A stretch of 64,000 nt of DNA from Geodermatophilus aquaeductus (GTDB lineage: Bacteria; Actinomycetota; Actinomycetes; Mycobacteriales; Geodermatophilaceae). The stretch is from NCBI RefSeq assembly GCF_900182545.1, contig NZ_FXTJ01000004.1, positions 1 to 64,000 of the forward strand, in the 5' to 3' direction. This document shows, piece by piece, positions 61,187 to 64,000 of the stretch (position 1 is its first letter; each line of letters starts with the position of its first letter). Under the pieces are notes generated by a model. It was not told the origin of the DNA. It ran no database searches and saw only the letters and a program-made list of their open reading frames with translations. Both the position numbers and the translations under genes were made by a program.

Positions 61187-62020
61187 GTGGGGTGGTTCGA
61201 GGCCGTCGTCCTGGGGCTGGTGCAGGGCCTGACGGAGTTCCTGCCGATCTCCTCCAGCGCGCACCTGCGGGTCGTCGGCGAGGCCGCCGGCTGGGGTGAC
61301 CCGGGCGCGGCGTTCACGGCGATCACGCAGATCGGCACCGAGGCCGCCGTGCTCCTGTACTTCCGCAAGGACATCGCGCGGATCGTCGTCGCCTGGCTGC
61401 GGGCGCTGGCCGACCGCTCGAAGCGGTCGGACCCCGACGCCCGCATGGGCTGGCTGATCATCATCGGCAGCATCCCGATCGTCGTCCTCGGCCTGCTGTT
61501 CCAGGACGACATCGAGACGACCTTCCGCGACCTGCGGATCGTGGCCATCTCCCTGGTCGCCTTCTCGCTGGTCCTCTACTGGGCCGACCGGGTGGGCCGC
61601 AAGCGGCGGGAGCTGCGGCAGCTCACCGTCCGCGACGGCCTGCTCTTCGGCATCGCGCAGGCGATGGCGCTGGTGCCGGGCGTGTCCCGCTCGGGCGGCA
61701 CGATCACCATGGGGCTCTTCCTGGGCTACACCCGCGCCGCCGCGGCCCGGTACTCCTTCCTGCTGGCCATCCCCGCCGTGCTCGGCTCGGGCTTCTTCCA
61801 GGTCTACGAGGTGCTCACCGGCGACGTCGCCGGCGAGACGATCACCTGGGGGCCGACGCTGCTGGCCACCGTCATCGCCTTCGGCGTCGGGCTGTCGGTG
61901 ATCGCGTGGCTGCTGCGCTACCTCGACCGCGGCACGTTCACGCCGTTCGTCGTCTACCGCGTGGTGCTGGGCCTGGCGCTGCTCGCGCTGGTCGGCGTCG
62001 GGGTGCTCGCCCCGGCGTGA
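61187..62020 (+). CDS. uppP: Undecaprenyl-diphosphate phosphatase
   Basis: A 277-residue membrane enzyme that recycles the lipid carrier of peptidoglycan synthesis. Both signature motifs are present: LGLVQGLTEFLPISSSAHL near the start and LVPGVSRSGGTITMGLFLG in the middle, plus about eight membrane helices. GTG at 61187. The family also gives bacitracin tolerance when overproduced. It is divergent from the aldo/keto reductase. Confidence 0.95.
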   Translation: MGWFEAVVLGLVQGLTEFLPISSSAHLRVVGEAAGWGDPGAAFTAITQIGTEAAVLLYFRKDIARIVVAWLRALADRSKRSDPDARMGWLIIIGSIPIVVLGLLFQDDIETTFRDLRIVAISLVAFSLVLYWADRVGRKRRELRQLTVRDGLLFGIAQAMALVPGVSRSGGTITMGLFLGYTRAAAARYSFLLAIPAVLGSGFFQVYEVLTGDVAGETITWGPTLLATVIAFGVGLSVIAWLLRYLDRGTFTPFVVYRVVLGLALLALVGVGVLAPA

Positions 62021-62035
62021 GCCCGCCCGCGCCCA

Positions 62036-62198
62036 GGGTGTGTCTGACGGACCTCCAGCCTCGGTAGCACCGCCCAGGCGGCGCTCCACTGCGTTCGAGG
62101 AGTCGTGGGATACGACCCCGGTATCCGACGACTCCTCGGCCTTGCGGAGCATCCGCCTGGACGGCGCTCCCTTCGGCATGGGTCCGTCAGACACGCCC
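62036..62198. repeat. MITE-like long palindromic repeat
   Basis: The outer ends GGGTGTGTCTGACGGACC and (reverse complement of the right end) GGGCGTGTCTGACGGACC match at 17 of 18 positions. An inner pair at 62096-62113 and 62121-62138 also matches (CGAGGAGTCG ... CGACTCCTCG). Intermediate segments pair too, so the 163 bp fold into one long hairpin. No coding frame. It resembles a non-autonomous transposon or palindromic interspersed repeat between uppP and the phosphatase gene. Confidence 0.75.
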
Positions 62199-62211
62199 TA
62201 GTCTCGGCCGG

Positions 62212-62916
62212 GTGACCACGGTGATCCTGCTGCGCCACGGCCGGACGACGGCCAACGCCGGTGGCGTGCTGGCCGGTTGGACCCCGGGCGTGCAGCTCGA
62301 CGAGACCGGGCAGGCGCAGGTGGCCGCGGTCGGCCAGCGACTGGCGCCGGTGCCTCTGGCCGCCGTGGTCAGCAGCCCCCTGGAGCGCTGCCGGCAGACG
62401 GCGGGAGCGGTGCTCGACGGCCGGGAGCTGGAGCTGCAGACCGACGACCGGCTCGGCGAGGCCCGCTACGGCGACTGGACCGGCCGGAAGCTCGAGGAGC
62501 TGGTCAAGGACCCGATGTGGAAGGTCGTGCAGCAGCACCCCTCCGCGGCGGTCTTCCCCGGCCCCGAGGGGGAGGGGCTGGCGCAGACCCAGGCCCGCGC
62601 GGTGGCCGCCGTCCGCGAGTGGAACGCCCGCCTCGGCCCCGACGCGGTGTGGCTCGCCTGCAGCCACGGCGACGTCATCAAGGCCGTCCTCGCCGATGCC
62701 CTCGGCCTGCACCTGGACGCCTTCCAGCGGATCGTCGTCGACCCGGCGTCGATCTCGGTGGTCACCTACACCGAGACCCGCCCGTTCGTCGTCCGGGTGA
62801 ACGACACCGGCGGCGACGTCTCCGCCCTCGTCCCGCCGAAGAAGCGCCCGCGGCGGCGGCGCGGCAGGGACTCCGACGCCGTCGTGGGCGGCGGCTCCGG
62901 GGCGGCCGCGACCTGA
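62212..62916 (+). CDS. MSMEG_4193-type histidine phosphatase
   Basis: A 234-residue phosphoglycerate-mutase-like protein. The phospho-His motif LLRHGRTTANAGG, the SSPLERCRQTA motif, EARYGDWTGRKLEEL and CSHGDVIKA are all in place. A basic end (KKRPRRRRGR) is present. This subgroup is found in a fixed actinobacterial cluster with DUF3090 and SCO1664 genes near mshC, as here. The physiological substrate is unknown. GTG start. Confidence 0.92.
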   Translation: MTTVILLRHGRTTANAGGVLAGWTPGVQLDETGQAQVAAVGQRLAPVPLAAVVSSPLERCRQTAGAVLDGRELELQTDDRLGEARYGDWTGRKLEELVKDPMWKVVQQHPSAAVFPGPEGEGLAQTQARAVAAVREWNARLGPDAVWLACSHGDVIKAVLADALGLHLDAFQRIVVDPASISVVTYTETRPFVVRVNDTGGDVSALVPPKKRPRRRRGRDSDAVVGGGSGAAAT

Positions 62917-62952
62917 ACGCACCGGTCCGGGCGCCCGCGTAACCTCTATCGC

Positions 62953-63504
62953 GTGCCCCGCCAGGTCCATCGATTCGACAGCCCGTCCCGGTTCGTCGCC
63001 GGCACGGTCGGACAGCCCGGGGACCGCACCTTCTACCTGCAGGCCTCCGACGCCGAGGGCCGCGTGGTCAGCGTCGCGCTGGAGAAGTCGCAGGTGCAGG
63101 TGCTCGCCGAGCGCATGGACGAGCTCCTCGACGAGATCGCCACGCGCCCCGGGACCGTCGTCCCCACCACCGCCGACGTCGACGACCTCGAGCCGCTGAC
63201 CGCCCCCGTCGACGAGGAGTTCCGCGTCGCGGCCATGGGCCTGGCCTGGGACGGCGAGGCGCAGGCCGTCGTCGTCGAGGCCGTGGCCGCCACCGACGAG
63301 CCGGTCGACGAGGAGGCCATCCTCTCCGACGCCGAGGAGGGCCCCGACGCGCTGCGGGTGACCATCACCCCCGGCGCCGCCCGTTCGTTCGTGGCCCGCG
63401 CCCGCCGCGTCGTCGCCGCCGGACGCCCCTCCTGCCCGCTGTGCTCGCTGCCCCTGGACCCCACCGGGCACGTCTGCCCGCGGCAGAACGGCTACCGCCG
63501 CTGA
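62953..63504 (+). CDS. DUF3090 family protein
   Basis: A 183-residue protein. The start PRQVHRFDSPSRFVAGTVGQ, the central EEFRVAAMGLAWD and the C-terminal zinc-type motif CPLCSLPLDPTGHVCPRQNG are diagnostic of DUF3090. Function unknown. It is the middle gene of the three-gene actinobacterial cluster with the MSMEG_4193-type phosphatase and the SCO1664-type protein. GTG start 36 bp after the phosphatase. Confidence 0.93.
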   Translation: MPRQVHRFDSPSRFVAGTVGQPGDRTFYLQASDAEGRVVSVALEKSQVQVLAERMDELLDEIATRPGTVVPTTADVDDLEPLTAPVDEEFRVAAMGLAWDGEAQAVVVEAVAATDEPVDEEAILSDAEEGPDALRVTITPGAARSFVARARRVVAAGRPSCPLCSLPLDPTGHVCPRQNGYRR

Positions 63505-63520
63505 TCCCCGGCTGCCGGCG

Positions 63521-64000
63521 ATGAGCGAGCCCGTGGAGGAGACGCGCGCCCCGGCCACCGACGCCGAGGCCCGGACGCTGCTGCTCGAGGGCGAGATCGA
63601 CCTCGAGGGCCGGATGGTCGACGCCAGCAACGTGACGCTGTTCGGCACGCTGCGCGCCGGTCCGCTCGAGGCGGAGTGCGTCTACAAGCCGGTCGCCGGC
63701 GAGCGGCCGCTGTGGGACTTCCCCGACGGCACGCTGGCCGGCCGCGAGATCTCCGCGGCGCTCGTCAGCGAGGCCACCGGGTGGTCGGTGGTGCCTCCCA
63801 CGGTGCTGCGCGAGGGCCCGTTCGGCCCGGGCATGGTGCAGCTGTGGATCGACGGCGACCCCGACGTCGACCTGGCCCGCTTCGTCCGCTCCGACCACCC
63901 CGGGCTGCGCCGCATGGCGGTGTTCGACGCCGTCGTCAACAACGCCGACCGCAAGGGCGGGCACATCATCCCGACGACGTCGGGGCACGTGTACGGCGTC
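63521..64000 (+). CDS. SCO1664 family protein (partial, 3' end outside)
   Basis: The first 160 residues are visible: LLLEGEIDLEGRMVDASNVT, AECVYKPVAGERPLWDFPDG, and FDAVVNNADRKGGHIIPTTS. The kinase-like pattern (VYKP as Lys strand, NNADRKGGH as catalytic loop) is that of the SCO1664 family, related to PI3/4-kinase-like proteins. The ATG lies 16 bp after the DUF3090 stop. The gene continues past the window; mshC would be expected nearby. Confidence 0.9.
   Translation, partial: MSEPVEETRAPATDAEARTLLLEGEIDLEGRMVDASNVTLFGTLRAGPLEAECVYKPVAGERPLWDFPDGTLAGREISAALVSEATGWSVVPPTVLREGPFGPGMVQLWIDGDPDVDLARFVRSDHPGLRRMAVFDAVVNNADRKGGHIIPTTSGHVYGV

Overview
The window is very GC-rich DNA from a soil-type actinobacterium. 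Actinobacterial hallmarks are an IdeR/DtxR iron box, a DUF5703 gene, and the cluster of MSMEG_4193-type histidine phosphatase, DUF3090 and SCO1664-type genes that often lies near mshC. Gene content and codon use would fit Geodermatophilaceae, but that placement is only inference.

Layout. Positions 1-1279 look like ordinary chromosome: the start of an exported protein, a lipoprotein and a possible decayed gene. Positions 1280-50840 are accessory DNA downstream of an intact tRNA-Leu(GAG) gene (50820-50904, minus strand). The tRNA 3' end is copied at 1280 and 38940. Each copy is followed by the same ~260-bp arm, so I read two related integrative elements in tandem: element 1 (about 1280-38960) and element 2 (about 38940-50840). 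Only element 2 keeps an intact tyrosine integrase beside the tRNA. Positions 50905-64000 are chromosome again: M20 peptidase, SDR and MDR oxidoreductases, small membrane proteins, a DUF2470 gene, a RecD-like helicase, an aldo/keto reductase, UppP and the mshC-type neighbourhood.

Element 1 carries a complete-looking extracellular contractile injection system (eCIS). A plus-strand operon (8237-18114) encodes sheath, tube, a CxxC protein, a disordered protein, a DUF4255 cap protein, the AAA+ ATPase, a small protein and two DUF4157 effectors. A minus-strand operon (35557 down to 18259) encodes CIS_tube, LysM, hub, spike, PAAR-like tip, gp25, two gpJ-like proteins, a gpI-like protein, a DUF6519 protein, two more DUF4157 proteins and a terminal protein of unknown function. 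Flanking genes encode a tyrosinase pair, a class F sortase with its presumed substrate, a SARP regulator, an FAD oxidoreductase, a coiled-coil protein and a three-TM membrane protein.

The main new observation is a candidate regulon. Six transcription units of element 1 have TGAC-N7-TGAC direct repeats (11-bp period), with a -10-like hexamer 10-11 bp further on. This is the architecture of SARP-activated promoters, and a SARP gene (5647-6450) lies inside the cluster. The sites precede the tyrosinase pair, the sortase pair, the SARP gene itself, the sheath operon, the baseplate operon and the coiled-coil gene. One SARP would thus switch on the whole injection system with its accessory enzymes. 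A second, broken SARP fragment fused to a peptidoglycan-binding domain lies at 36966-37443.

Element 2 carries an excisionase-like protein, a Zn-binding mobile-element protein, a NarL-type two-component system, membrane proteins, a second complete integrase with its own tRNA-3'-end remnant, a GAF-ANTAR protein and several integrase fragments.
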